64,000 nucleotides of DNA from Trichuris trichiura (taxonomy: Eukaryota; Nematoda; Enoplea; Trichinellida; Trichuridae). A program made the position numbers and the translations under genes. Under the pieces are notes generated by a model, which saw nothing but the letters and a program-made list of their open reading frames with translations, was not told the DNA's origin and searched no databases. The stretch lies in the NCBI GenBank assembly GCA_037903355.1, contig JBAJFE010000041.1, positions 434,001 to 498,000 on the forward strand. The letters run 5' to 3'. Below are positions 37,901-52,179 of the stretch, piece after piece. Each line of letters starts with the position of its first letter. Within the stretch, counting starts at the first letter, position 1.

Positions 37901-40900
37901 CCGTCAAAAGACGTACACATTGTTTCCAAAGCGTAAAGAACGCAAGATGTCACGTGCTGACGAGATGTGTCAAGCGCAGACAAAGCGCTGTCAAGGCTGA
38001 CTTTCAATCCTTGAAAGCTGGATAATTTATACGAAATATTTAGACATTGCGCGGACGCCCGAGGAGGGGGGACAAGAAGCGTCCTAAAAGATTTGATCGT
38101 AGAAAATTCCTAATTTTGCGGGCAGCTCTCGCTTCTTGTCCAATGAACATCCCGTTTCTAGGATTTTAAAGTTATGCAAATTTTTTGACGTTATCCCCCC
38201 TCCCCGTACGTATGCGTAAGAAAGTTGAGTAGTTGCAGCTTTCAGTCAGGCTGTTTTGGCTGACTATTTTTGGACTACGGTTATTTTCTCGTCTTTGTTC
38301 CAAAAGTGCCACCTTGGAGCCTAAATATTACTTCCCTCCAAAGATGGCGCCACATTAGCACCATTTAAGGCTTTTAGTTCGCTTTGCGTAGTCGACTTCG
38401 TCAAAATGCCAAAAGAGTGTGCCTATGCGTCTATGCACGCGCACTCAGACGAGAGAGAGAGAGAGAGAGATAAATTGAAAAAGAAGCTGCGACGGCATCG
38501 ATGGCGGCTCTGCAGACTATTCTTCTCTTGTTTTTTCGTCCGTAACGCTAACCGCTAATGGTTAAGCGAAAATACCTCCTTTGAACTTTGTTGGACTTTT
38601 TGAAAAGTTGGCTGGACAATGGACGGTTTGGACCGCCTATTGACCAATGACGACAACTCCCGACTGAGTGATTAGCATTGTGCAAATGTAGTTCGCTTTA
38701 AACGTTGACAATATATCAAAGGCGAGAAATTCAATTATCCATTCACGAGTCGTTATCTTAATTTAACGCATCAGTGACGCCTACCGTTCAAAGGAGCAAC
38801 GCGGGTAGAACATCTCGTCGGCTTGAGGCTTTAATCGGTTGGCCAAATATAATGTGCGCTCTCAGGCAAAGAGAAGTTTTCAAATTCACTTTTTCTCTCT
38901 CTTCTTTCCGCCGCCACATGTAACAAAGTCGCCGACGGACATAGCTTCACCGAGGGCGCTCTATCTTTTTTTTTTATCCAAATCACGTGGCGTCAAGTTG
39001 TATAAGGAGTTGAATTTTTTTTCTTACAGCGCTGTCATCCGCGCAGTTAGCTCTTTCTATATGGTCATCTCTCCTCGCGGTTTTGAGCATTGATTGGCGG
39101 CGCAATGGAGGAGATAAAAACAGTTAGGCTAAACGTGACAATCGAGGTGCAAAAGGATACAGACAAAAGAAACAATGATCAGATAAGGCAGCTCGGATGA
39201 CGTAGGCTTTCAAAATTCCTTCGCTTCTTTTGGTCATTCGCTGAATCGGCTGTGGTGAACCATAAAGGCTTTAACCAATGTCTCCTTTTATTATTGATGC
39301 GCGTTGTCTGTTGGTTCGTAGGGACATGCGCGCGTACTCGGTTGTGGCGGCGATGACCGCGTCTTCTTCTCTTTACAACCCAATGGACCGTTGCCAACGC
39401 TCAACAGGGTGTCGCGCGCGCGCATACGTCGTAGTAGGCCAACAATTGGATAGAGCACTTTTGACGGACGCGGCAGACGTCAAGTCGTTTTCCGGCCGGC
39501 TGAGCGGACAGTTTGTTGCCTTTCCCCTTTGTGCTATTCCGCCTATACGAGCCGTCCGCTAAGCCTGTTACGGTAGCGCCCAGAAGCGCGGCGGTTGCCC
39601 AAAAAAAAGCACACAACTTTGCCGAGAATGACAAATCGTCAACATTGTCCCTTTTTCCAATATATTTCCACCAAAGCTACAGGCGCTCAATGAATACACT
39701 TCGGCATAGCTGACAGCAGTTGCTGCCGCTCTATTGATATACAAATTATTTATGCTAATGAGTAGATTTATTCTGAAGCGTTCAGTCGACATTGTTGGGC
39801 ACCCGCTTGGGCGCCGCTGAGCGCTGTCAGCGTGGGAGAGCTTATCCGGCAAGTAGCTTACAGTATGAATGGTTTCAAAGAGAAAAAAGATGAACAACCA
39901 AAAGAAAAACGCCCCATTCTTAATGCCAGTGGAAGGAACATAGGCGTTTGTTGTCGGCCAGGCGGTGCTGACGTTGACTAGCAGCAGCAGGAGCAGCAGT
40001 AGTAGCGCGTTTGCTCATCTTCGTCGTCGACCGGCGGCGGCGGCGGCACGTATCGTCGTTGTCAAAGGACAATTGCGCTCTCGCGCGCCTAAGGAATTTG
40101 ACAGCTTGCCAAAGGTCGACCAACCCACAATGTGGAACCAACTGACTCGTCGTTTGCTTTGGACAGGCGCTAATTCGTTTTGCTCGTTCAACAGGGTTCA
40201 TCTCCCTTGCCGCGCTAGGCGTCCTCTCGCCTTCGCATGCTCAAAGCGAAGCGGCGGCGGCGGCGGCATTTGCTTTTAAAGTAAATTTCAAAATAAAACG
40301 ACATTCCTACTCTCTCCAATAGCAATGATGACTAATCGTAAAGGACAAAGGAGACGCGCAGATAAAAGCTTGTTTGCCGATCATTATAGTTGGATGGCAA
40401 TGCTTTGATCTATCAAGAAAACTGAGACGCGCACGCAAGCAGTGTATGCTCATGTGTGCTTATGGAAGGTTTAAAAAAAAGAGTGGTTTATATTGGCCTT
40501 TTGAAAATGTTATATGCTCAGTTCCGCCCATCGTTAACGCGTTTCGGGAAGTAAACATAGAAAAACATCACAATACAGTAGGATAGGAGAGAAAGTGTGC
40601 TTGCGCGAGTGAAAATGCGAGTTTGTTTTCGTCGTCTATGCGTGTTGTTGTGTGTATATGTGTTGAACATTAAAAGACAGCTTGTCGTCAACGGAAGTGG
40701 TCGTCAGCTGAATTACGACCGCCCCGTTGGCAAGCAAGTGGCGGCAACTTGTCACGCCTTTCTGGCGCTCAAGCGCATTCAACTACCATACGGTAGTAGT
40801 AAGTGTTCTTCGTGCTTCAACTTGTCTTTGGCGGAGACATGGTTGGCAGAGTGAAGCGTCGCGCCGGGATTGAGCCTGATTTATGGACGCATTTTGCGTG

Positions 40901-41748
40901 GCGGCGCGCCGGTCGAATTGACGACGACTGCGACCTTCCTTACGGCGGCTTCGTTCAAAAACGTTGAAATTTGCAAAAGGCACATTTTGCTGCCGTTGGG
41001 CGTGTGAGCAAAAGTGTGGAGGGGCGCTGATCGATCACGCGCTCATTTGCCCAAGGGCGCTGTGCCAATACTACGCGTTGTCGTTGTCGATGACCGAGCC
41101 GCCGCCGCCGCGTTGTGGTCGCTGCTTGGGCGCGCAGGGCGATAATGAAGGGCCGTCGGTTGGTCGTACAACAACTGGTTGCGCCTGTTGGCAGTGTCAA
41201 CAGGAGGCAGACCTGATGCGGCGTGCGGAGGCCTTTGATTGTCGCCGAGAGCCATCTATCATCGCCTTGTCTCGGTGACGTGCGAGCCGATTAAGTTCGC
41301 CACCCCCGCCAACCCACTGCTCAACGCGCACACCCACTTTGGTGGATCGTCGGCGCGGCACAAAAGCCGCTGGCGACGGTTGACCGACCGAAGATTAACG
41401 AGCGGCAAAGTACAAAGAGTTAAAGGTCGTCAGCCCATTGGCTGTCGGAAGATCAAAGGCGTCATCTTTTCGGCGGCCAGCGCTCACCGCTTCCCTTGGC
41501 GCGGTGGGTGGAGCAGCGTTGCCGCGTGTCTCTCATCGTGCCAGTTAGTCAGTCAGTCAGACATTTTGAGTTAAACACACACACACGCACACATACACAC
41601 GCACATACATATACACACTAACTGTGTACGCTCATTCTCTTCTCTCAGTCTTGCTCTGTGCGCGCGTGTGTGCTGCCTGTGTCTCTCCTATCAATTGTTG
41701 CTCTTTCCCCCTCCCCTATCCGCTACGTCGTCGCGTATTTTCATCATT
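28963..41748. other. Long region without recognised genes, GC-richer towards the Sp gene
   Basis: No conserved gene was recognised on either strand. From about 30 kb the sequence becomes visibly richer in GC, with many GGCGGC/GCCGCC triplets and many overlapping open frames that follow from composition. It holds (GA)n at about 38453-38470, CT runs at about 37625-37640, and a CA-rich stretch with CT runs at 41575-41690 just before the Sp start codon, probably promoter or 5' UTR. It may contain regulatory DNA for the Sp gene, but I cannot show this. Confidence 0.45.
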
Positions 41749-42900
41749 ATGATGCTCAAACAGGACGGCAGCGATAGCACGGTGAGTCCATCTCCGACAT
41801 TCGCTGGAGACATCTGTGGATTATTATTATTACTATTATTATTATTTTAATATGCCTATTTTGTTTTTTTTTGGGAAAAAATAGTAATAGTAGCAAAATA
41901 TATTTTTTCAAAATTCCTTTTGCAGAAACCAACTGCCAGCACGGGCGGTAAACCATTGTTTCGTCCGTGGTGCGACGCTGAAACAACGGTCGTTGTGGCT
42001 GGCGACGATCAAACAAGCAAGCTGACCGTTTCGTACGGTGCTGGTCATCAGGTTGGTCGCCATCACTTGGCCGCCGCCGCAGCTTCGATTGTTGGTCTTG
42101 GCGATCAGGGTTCCGTACCGACGGCTCGTCAACTACGACTGCCGGCTGATCCGGCTTTGCTCTTTCGCCTATTTCCAATGGCGGCCGTTATGGGCGCCGG
42201 TGGCTACCAAAGGTTATTGACAACAGCGCCAACGACCCCGACAACAACGACAAACAATAGCAACGGAGCCTTTGCCAATTTTGTTAAACCACCATCGCCT
42301 TACGATACGGATCCAGCGTCGGCTGCAGCGGCAGCGGCTGCAGCAGCCGCTGGTCTTCTAATGACGACTCCGGTAGCTGGGGCAGCCGGGAGCCCATGGA
42401 CCGTTGGGACAGTGTTGTCTGCCAACTATGCCACAGCGCAGACCGGTGCCGGCGCCGCGGCAACTACACCTACGGTGAACAACGGCGCCAATGGGTTGTC
42501 ATCACCACCGGCTCGCAAGTGTCGTCGATGTCAGTGTCCCAACTGCCTAAAGGCGGAGCCAACGGCCGATCCGAGCGGTCGGAAAATGCACGTTTGTTGC
42601 GTACCCGGTTGCGGCAAATCCTACGGCAAAACATCCCATTTGAAGGCTCACCTCCGTTGGCATGCCGGTGAGAAGCCGTTCGTTTGCAACTGGCTTTTTT
42701 GCGGCAAAAGATTTACAAGAAGCGACGAGCTGCAACGACACTTGAGGACCCATACGGGTGACAAGCGTTTCGCCTGCGCTCAATGCGGCAAACGGTTTAT
42801 GCGCTCCGACCATTTGAGCAAGCACGCAAGAACGCACGTCGATATACGGCTAGTTAAAGGGTCCGGTGGTACCCAAGCCGATTCGGCGTCACGTCCTTAA
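41749..42900 (+). CDS. Sp-family zinc-finger transcription factor
   Basis: A nuclear DNA-binding protein expected to bind GC/GT boxes. Exon 1 is 41749-41781 ([11 protein letters not shown], donor GTGAGT); exon 2 is 41926-42900, after TTTTGCAG, in phase 0, ending TAA. The 335-residue product has a low-complexity N-terminal half with Thr/Asn runs and a poly-alanine tract. A Buttonhead (Btd) box with CRRCQCPNC lies at about 208-218, and three C2H2 fingers at about 233-257, 263-287 and 293-315. The finger sequences ([55 protein letters not shown]) and the Btd box place it in the Sp branch rather than among Kruppel-like factors lacking that box. The subgroup (Sp1-4, Sp5 or Sp6-9) is not resolved. 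The protein stops soon after finger 3. Confidence 0.94.
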
Positions 42901-43229
42901 AAAAAAAAGAATTGACGCCTTACATTTTTGCCTTACTTCTGTTCGTCGCGCAATCCCTTCTCCTGTCTCTCTCTCTCTCTCTCTGTCTCCTAACTGTGGC
43001 TCTCTCTTTCTCTCTGTTTCTCTACTGTTTTCTCTCCGATGTGCCATTCCGTCTTTTCTTCTTTTTTTTGCACGCTTTAGCGTTTCGGAATCCCTGTTGT
43101 TAACCATGCATCCTTCCTCATTGAAAAAGTCCCATCAATTGTGTACGGTATTGGAGTTGCCGCCTCGGTAGGCGGTGGTAGTCGCCATCCGATGGCTCCT
43201 CGTTGGCAGTCTTTCAATTAATCGAACCG

Positions 43230-43235
43230 AATAAA
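43230..43235 (+). promoter_or_regulatory. Poly(A) signal AATAAA, probably of the Sp gene
   Basis: A canonical AATAAA about 330 bases after the Sp stop codon. The intervening sequence is pyrimidine-rich (CTCTCTCTCT runs), suitable for a 3' UTR. It is assigned by position only. Confidence 0.5.
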
Positions 43236-46200
43236 CAGATTGACCGACGAAGAAAGACTCGCGAGACCAAAGATGGCGCCAAACGCCCTCTTGGCAAACA
43301 GCGCGCGCGAATGGCCTTCACTTTTGGGCAAATAGAGCAGACGCGCATGCTGGGGCTCCGGCGCTGTTAGGATCAAACTCCTCAAAGGCCTCCTGCGGAG
43401 AAAAGGCGGCCAACATCCTTGTGTAACTCTTTTCGTGTTGTGTAGTGTTGGACAGTTGTCGGCTGAGAGAGAGTTGACTGGTTGACGGCGGCCACAGCAG
43501 CGGCGGCGGCGGCACGATTTGTTGGGATTGATTGAAGGGACGGTCGTCAGGCGTCCGTTGTCGACATAAATTATAAAGCGCGGACTGATTGGCGGTGTCA
43601 CAGCGACGGGAAGAGAGAACAAATCAAAGGGGAACGATCGGCAAAAGACAAACAGCCCTTAAGCGGCCGCCCATGGTCAGCCGTCGCGCCCGTTCGTACG
43701 GCCAGACTTTGTGACAGCCGTTGAACGGCTGGTTTGATTTGTCACTTAGCCAAGGCACCACACAATCAGCCAACGACCGATCGGACAACAGCGACGACCC
43801 TGTCCGTCTCGCAATGGATCAATCGGTCACCAAAGGAAAGCTCCTTGGATGCGTGCCGGCCGTCAAGAGAACCAATACATCATTGCTGACAGCGAAGCGC
43901 CTTTTTCTCCACTCTTTGAATGCCTTCGCCGCCAACAACCATCATGAACCTCCGCCAACGACCATGATTGATCATTGGCAAGTAGTACCAACACATCGGC
44001 CTTCAAAAACGTACGCTGAGAAAAAGGAAAGAGAACCCTTTCTCTTTTTGACCCTGAGAGCAAAAGAGAGCGAGCGAAAGAGGGCTATGCGCATCCCTCC
44101 TTTAGGAAATGGTAACGCGCTACTGGATGCGCATTAGTTACAGCACATATCCTCCTTTTGCGTTGATCGAACGATGGAAAAGTCGGGCCAATCGACCCGA
44201 TCGAAGAAGGGTCATTGTTCCGGACGGCCGCCTCTTCAGTCGACCCATTGGACCCCTGGCGACCGGCTATGATCAATAGGGAGATTATACCAAAGGCGAC
44301 GGTGCGATGGGTTGTCATTTTTCTTTCTTGACAGCAATTGGTGAGCAAATTTTAATCTTTTCGCTCTCGATGACCAAACGATACGGAGCAAAATGTTTGC
44401 CGGGCACACTTCCAAGGTCACGCGGCGGCGGAGGCGCAAAGCTTGGTGGTTGACGATATGGACCGCCTTTTTCAAGCTTTTGCTCGACGACGACGCTGAA
44501 ACAAAAGAACAGGCACCAAGGGTCCGCCCTGACGAATTGGTCGCCCAAGGGAGCGTACGCACGCGCGCGCTCTCGCGCTCTCTCTCTTTTGCTCTTTGAA
44601 CAGACGACCAGTTGCAGGCAGCCGGTTTGGGCGCCCTCTTAATGGATCGTTGTCCCAGCGGCGGCTCTTTGGAACCGCGCTCTCAAACCTCCATTATTCA
44701 ACGGCGCCGAGTGGGCCCGAAAAAACGACCAGATGCCATTTGTTTAACCGAATAGTACATCGATACCAGCGGCGCCCAGGTCAACTTGAGAGCGGCGGAA
44801 TTACTTCTTGCGCTTGGCAATGCAACAGTCACGTGATTGTTGTTTCAAAAAGTTTTAACCCAAAAGTGGTCAAGGCAAGCCGGCCAAAACTGATTGGTTC
44901 GCTGTCACACCCAATGGGACGCCACAGTTGAGGAGGAGGAGGGGGGTCACAAGCGGTTTCTTTGATCTCTACTCTTGGTCGACGCATCCGATTACCGTTT
45001 GATGCTTCCGTCCGGTTCGGCGCCTTTTGATTAAAAAAGTAGCAGGTGCTCGGCGTCAGGGCTTCTAAAAGGCGTCATCATTACTTGATGCGCGCGTACA
45101 CGCACGCATACATAAGACATGTGCCAGCTGCGGCGGCGCTCCTTTGCCGGCTGGCAGGCAAATGATAGGGCGGCGCCCGAGACCAGATGCGCGCGCCAAC
45201 AGCTTTGGGCGGGTCTCGTCTAAATGGCCTCTTCCATTGTTTTTTGATCTGAAAATAGCCGACGGCCAGTTGGCGTTGCCAACATGTTTTCAACGACGTC
45301 TTGGCCATCCGACATGGGCGAAAATGTTTCAAAATCTGCTGCTAGAAATCATAAACCAAATTTGGTTCGCTCCAACCGGTCGATCGTAGGCTAAATGTCA
45401 CAATGGCGCCGGTAAGATCGATAGAGACGTCGTCGTCGTCATTGTCGTTGCCCCTTGAAAAGGACAGCGAGATTTCGCCAAAGACGCACAAAGACGTCAC
45501 GCGGCGGCGATGATCCACTTTTTGTTTCCGCCAGAAATGGCAAACTAACGGTGAGCAGAAGCGTATTTTTTAAAATTTTAAAAAATCCCTTATTACGCAA
45601 TCGTCGTTTTGGCAACTGTTTGCTCGTCCGAATTTTAGCATGCCCGAAACGGATGCTTCGTTGTTGGCGCTCTAGCGGAAGAGCCTCGATTATTTCGTAG
45701 CCTTTTAGAACGGCCGAAATTTACATAGAGGAGGTGCTCATTCCGAAATATCTGCATATCACCTTGGCAGCGGAAGCGTATAGATTTCTTTCTTGAAGAA
45801 TTCACCTTGGCGACAAGCTGGCCTGCGATTCAACGGTCAGCGCGCGCGCGCGCGTTCTTCCCTTTCTTTGATGTCCCGATTTTTGCCGCCACCACATATA
45901 GGTAGCGCTGGCGCATTGTTTTCAACGAGCCATCCAAAAAATCGGGTCGCAAAGGTACGCCGGAAAATGTTGAGGAAGAATCATAGCGCGCTGTGTCCTC
46001 TCATTGTCACGTAGGCGCTATCGATTATGGATGCCCAAAGGTAATGAGGATTAATTCTCCGTTTTAGCGTTGACGAGCTCGTCAGCTGCCCGCGACAGGT
46101 AATTGCCAAAAGCTGCCGTAAATTACAGTAACCATTAACGCTCCGGGCAAACCTTTGTACGTACGCAGTCTATTGAAAGGTTTTTCCTTATTCCCATCCA

Positions 46201-49200
46201 AACATGAATAACCTGCGCACCAACAAGTGTTCATATGCTTACCTTGTGTCTACGTGGCTTTGTGTTCTGTAAATACTTTTCAGCTTTTTACCTCTTTGCA
46301 GAAGGGCATACTAAACAGCACTCTTGGCATGGCATAGTGGCTTTTCAGCTTTTACAGGCAGCAACGAATTTTGCTTATGAGACTCGGTTGTTTACGCGTA
46401 AGTACGCCGTATACAATTCCAGTTTTGTTTTGCTTCGCCATAACCACTTTTTTAAAAAACCAATAGGAGCTGAAAATGCTGTAATGGAGAGGGGAAGAGA
46501 CAGAGATCTGTTCGAAAGACTGACGTTACCATTTCCCTCCAATCAAAAGTCTAATTTCTAATCACTTGGCCGTGGATAGCAGATCGCCTTAAGCCCAAAT
46601 ATGGATGTTGTTCTACCGGCGCCATTTTAAACTTGCAAACACGCGTAAGCTCATTGGGAGCCTAAAAAAATTGAAAGCTTAAAAATTGAAAAGCGTACGC
46701 CCGGTGCTTGTAGGCGCAATTCGCTTTGAGCTAAGCAATTTAAACTTCATAGTATTATAAGTTTCGGAATTTCCCCATTTTTCGGCTTTGGTCGTTCGAG
46801 AAAATTCGTCTAAAGTTCAAATTCAAATATGTTAACAAAATTACAAAGTCCAACGGCAACGGAAGTGTTCGCTGTCTACTGGCAGTAGCGTAAACTTAGA
46901 ATTTCTCTTTCTCGAAGGCGGCAGACACCGTCAAAAACCGGCTAAAGAAAAGCATAACATTGTGAACATTAAAGATATTTTGGTTTTCGCGTCGTAAGGA
47001 ACTTAGAAAGCATCGAATATTATAGCCTTACAGTTTGTCAACATCCATATAAGGCAATGCGCAAAAGTGCTAAGCGCTAAGTCATAAGGACAGAGTTTTT
47101 CAAAACGCAAAGCAATTTTTTAAGATTAATTGGTGGCAAAAGCCAGTTGCCCTTTTCATTTACATAATGTGACTAGATGAACTTTATTTAAATTATTCTT
47201 TACAAAAAGATGATTAAACGTGAAAAATGTGGAAATCCAATGGGCCCTACAAGTTGTAAGGAACGAACGGTTAACAGCTTTGCATTGCGCGGTCTGCGGA
47301 ACGCGATTTGTAAAAAAAACTATTGCGTACAAAACTTTACAAATGCCAACTAACAGAAAATCAGAAGACGAGCGGCAACTTGGAAAAAAATAAGCATAAT
47401 CTTAACGGAAAGTACTGATTGAAAAAAGTTCGCTTTCGCCAAAACTTGTACCGTCATTTCGCGTTTATTACAACCATTGCTTATTGTTTTGAAGTAAACA
47501 AAAACAGCTGAAAATAATTACAAACAAAGAAGTAATGACGAGAGTGAAGGCTCATTTCTTTTCAAATTATTGTGGCAGCCGACGAAATGAGCAAATAACA
47601 TGGAAATTTACGTATAAGCAACTGCAGTACGAAATTTTTGAATTCGTACTTCGCCAGGATCATTGAAGCCGAAGGGAAAACCGCTTACATCATACGCTCT
47701 TCTGTTTAACGTCATTTATGGACTACTTGGATAGTGGATCTTTAAAAATTGCCCAAATTTCGAAAACGAAGTTTGAACACCCATTAGCAGCTTACATCTA
47801 TTGGGATCTATAAGGACGAAACATTTGGTCAACGACTGCGCCTATAATCACCGTATGTATGCCAGTGCGAGCTGTCGTCATTATTCATTACTTTGTTGAA
47901 CAATAGGTACATTGCGGTTTGCGCACAGGAAATGAGAAAACAAAGGCACATCCTAGCGGAAGTTCTACATTATCATCGTGCACTTACGAGCCAAAGAACG
48001 GGTGCACTTTTTTAAAACGCTCTGTTCGAAAAGTGAAATATCCAAATGAGAAATTATCAAACTGCCTACTGCGTAACTGCCCCATATTTATTGCGCTTTA
48101 CTGAGTGCGCAGTTTAAAAAACACTTCCCTGTTGTCTAAAGCGCGCTTTGGCGAAAGTAGCTCTAACCGAAACATGAAAATTTAGTAAAATTATGCAAAT
48201 TTCTTACCGCGTAAGGCAAGTCTCATTGCAAATAACCAATACAAAGTGAATACCCTCAAAATTCTAAACCCATTTGCATAGATTGGCTGGACAAGCAAAA
48301 ATAGGCATCTAAGTTTCACGAGGAAATCGTTGAGACTCATCAGGCGATTATGATAGACTTAGCCAGTTTTGACATTCGATTTTCATAATTGCTCTCCTCT
48401 TTGCCTGCTATGACAATATAGTTTACATTGTTGAGCACACGTAGACCTGTCAAAATCTAAAATTAGCTTCATTCTTCTCAATGGCAGATTACGCTGCAAG
48501 AAAATCCGAAGGTCGAGCTAAATGAATGATCGTGAACGCCGGCTATTGCTCATTGGAGAACAAAGCTAAGGCCCATAAAGCATACGCTCGAGATGATCAG
48601 CTGACTTAATGCATCTTCTTAATAAGTGTAAATGTGGAAGCTTACCGTAAGCCTAAAAAATAGAAATCGGAAGGGCACAGTAAATAATGAGTGACCTAAC
48701 CGTAGAGAGTTCGAGCCTTTTATGGTCAACAAACTCTTAAGACAAGTAAAAACTCGGTGATATGATCATTGGCATAACGAAATATAAGAGCTCTTTTAAA
48801 GGAAGCGTACGAGGTTTTCATATTCGACCAATTTGTTGTGTAACGCTTGTTTTGTTTCTATGAAAGTTTCGAAGCTTTCGGGAATCAACAAAATTCCAGC
48901 TGAGGACGGGAATTGTTGAATCCCGAAAACTTCGAGACTTTCATACAAGTAAACGCATACTACGGTCAAATTGGTCTAACATTATAAGCGCGCAAAAATA
49001 AAAGGGAAAGTCTAACTGAGCCATAAGAGAACGCATCATTCAAAGTGGATTTGAAAACGCTCTTTTTTCCTGTTTCACTTTGTTTCTTTTGCCTAATTTA
49101 TGTAAAACGAATAAAAGGAGACAATGCATTGAGCAAAACTTGACTAATCCTATAAAGCGGACTTACAAAGTTCAATAAGCTTTAACTCAAAGTCGTTTCG

Positions 49201-52179
49201 ACAAGTATGAGTACAGGTAGCTTATGATAAATAAATTAAGCCTAAAACAATTATTTCTTACATCCTATTTAACTGCGTAGCTCAAAAGTGAACTAATCTA
49301 AGCGGGAACATGCAAACAGACAAAGTTAGCCCATTTTTTTATTTTCGGAGATGCTCAATTTTCCTTTGCAGTATTTGCAACATCGAATTAGATTTGTAGA
49401 GACCGAATGCACCCACAAAAAACGCTTGGCAACAATTTACTATAATTCTGCGACGGCTTCTTCAAAGCTTAAAGTTTTTTGCCATCTCACTACGGTTGTA
49501 AACTTTAAAAGATGAAACGAGAATATGTTTTTAGCAAAGCTAAAAAAAGCTTAAAAAACCGCACATTCTAACTGATTGACGTGCAGTCTTGCTAACAACC
49601 GCTTGTAAACGTTTCTCTTTACAGAAGGCACTTTATGACCAATTAGTCGTTATGAGGAATTTCTGAAATGGATAACTAGACGCAGTTCACAAATATGCTG
49701 AAAATACGATAGATGTTGCCAATTCAAATAGCAAAGCAACCAAGCGTTTTCCCATTCTACAACTGACTTGCTTAAAGAGCGTCTACCCCTTCTGAATGAC
49801 CGAAAGTTCTATCAGCAAGTAGTACTTTAAGCAGTTTGGAATTTTACGTTAAAAAATGGAAACGGCGTATGCCAAAGTTTTACTCATCTGGAAAGCAAAA
49901 GACTTTGAGGTTTGCAGAGCAAATTTGAGAAAGCATCATTGCACCCGCGCTTCAGTTTAAAGCCTATACTGTCATGTTATTTCTATTACCAGTTTCTCGT
50001 GTTTACTTTTCTAAATGAGTTATTGTTTTAGGTAAAAAACAGTACGGTACTGGGACCTAATCACCACTTAGCATACGTATCTACTATTTTGCGCAACCTA
50101 CGGACGGAGGAGTCAACAAATAACATAGATTATTCAAAAATACCGGTTTATTGAAAGGTTAAAGTCAAAAAAACTTTACATTTGGCTTTGCATGGGGCGA
50201 GCTGGAGGAATTTGTACACGCAAGCCTGAATCGATTTCGGCGGTTCACGAAAACGGTTCGAACCTTATTCGAACTTGACGCAATAAGCGAACCTGGTTAA
50301 ACGAAATAATTAGGACTCCGCCTCAAAACGCGTAAGGTATCTTTTTCAAAAAATCTATTCGTTGTTCATAACAGACCGAAACTGGTCAACATTTACGTAC
50401 AAAGGTGTGTTTACATGTATACATAAAAAATAATACTTTTATTAAGAAATTTACGCGGATCGTTATGCATGCCAGTCTATTATAGCTCAAACGTCTTACT
50501 TAATTTCATTTGAGAAGCCACTTGTCACCTTGAGCTCTGTGGCAAACAAAACCCGACCGAACAGTAAAAGGCAGAACGCAAACATAAAACGCTATCGTGC
50601 ACAAAATAAAATAAACTTCAAAAGGCATTAAAACATTAGAAATCAAGTCGAAATTTAGGCTACAGTAATTTCAGATGCTCAGGTTGCAATTGCAATAGCG
50701 CATTTTGCGCAATAATACTCCAAACTAAGGTTTGGAAGACCAAAATTTCATTATCTTTTAGCAACAACTTTATTGCGCCGAACTATTTTTTTGTATAGAG
50801 CGATCTCTCTCTCTCTCTTGAGAGTAGCTGACCAGGCTAGCTGCAACGCTTGAACAAGTAACTTTTGATGATGTCAAACTGTCAAATGTTGCAAAGTGGC
50901 CAAATACGTTTTGCAGAAGACGAGTTTGATTGGCGGCCGGCTGTCGGAAGTGCAATGACGTAGTTTTCGTCTTGAAACAATCGTAAATACTAAATCACCC
51001 ACTTTGTCAAGCGTAAATCACACTGCCGCTTCGAGTGTTCAGTAATAAAATAAATATGCTTTCCTGGGACGAATTTGTAAAGAAGTCGACCGAATTCTCA
51101 AAATAAGACTTCCAAACTCTTCAAGTTGATTTCTTCCCAGCTGACGGTGTTTCCAAAGCGCAAAGAGGGGCAGACTTGCGCATGCTCGGCTAATGCTTCT
51201 TTGAATCGTGTAAAAGAAAGCTTTGCGCGTCTCGAAAGCTTGTTCAAGTCGCAAAAGGCGCAAAGGACATTTGGCGGTTAAGAGCAATTTTAGAATTCTC
51301 TAAAACAGTTTTTCGCCATTTTTTCTTTGCCGTCAAGGAAGTTTAACACTCTTGTCCAAAGAATTAGTGTGGCTTAAAGTATTTCTTACCATCTCACGTA
51401 GCGTGCAACAACGGTGCTCACGTTGACGCGCGAAAATGCTCGCCGGCTTGATTTACAGGAAAGAACCGCTTGCACGCTTTTGCAGCAACTTTAAGGGCGC
51501 TTTACTAAACTTAAGCAATTTTGTCTCCAACTTTGCGGCAAGATTAATTGTAAAACTTCAACGAGACGCTCGAAAGCAAGCGTTCGAGCAAGAAATTGCA
51601 AAGCCGATTAAGTTGCTCGGCGATAAAAATTAGATTTGCCAAGTAAATGCCAAATGGAACATTGGGATTTTTCAAATTGCCAAAATGGCAGCTGCAGATC
51701 GCCCAAAAAGGCGCTCCGACAATTTGAACCTACGCATCAGTTTACTATACTTAAGTTTCTACTTTTTGCTCGCAAATACAAACAGCTCACGCCCACGATT
51801 GAGCTAACTGTCAAATAAGAGTTGAATAGCGTTCGACGTTTTTTCCAACAGACATTTTTTGCATTTTTTAATTTCTTGCCGGCGTATAAGCCCTATACGG
51901 TTAGCTTTACGCTCGAGCCAGGTGGCTAAGCTTAGCGGGGTAGGAAAAGCTGAGCGATCGTCCGGTTTGACGCTAGGCTTTTGAAAAATTGCTTGAAGGG
52001 AAATGTTTAGCAGACGAACTTGAAAGTATTAAAATACTGTAGTAATGTCGCCGTTTCTCCTGGACGCCGGATAAGAGAGGAAAGTGCGCCTATTAGGAAT
52101 GTAGCTGAATGGAGGAACGTTTTGCGGAGTTATGGGATTTTTTACTTGCTAACATTACTCTTGAAATCAAGTATTGAGC
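43236..52179. other. Region between Sp and ZNRF without recognised genes
   Basis: The first ~2.5 kb remain GC-rich; from about 46 kb the sequence is AT-rich and reading frames become very short. An imperfect inverted repeat lies at 48861-48943. Two adjacent plus-strand frames (51436-51633, 51636-51818) are open but unrecognised. The last part presumably includes the ZNRF promoter. Confidence 0.5.
48861..48943. repeat. Imperfect inverted repeat with ~36-bp arms
   Basis: 48861-48897 (TGAAAGTTTCGAAGCTTTCG and onward) pairs with 48908-48943 with only a few mismatches around a ~10-base loop. The CGAAGCTTTCGGG core resembles the CGGAGCTTTCGGG core in the fold-back element at 59745-59982, suggesting related elements. 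Confidence 0.75.
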
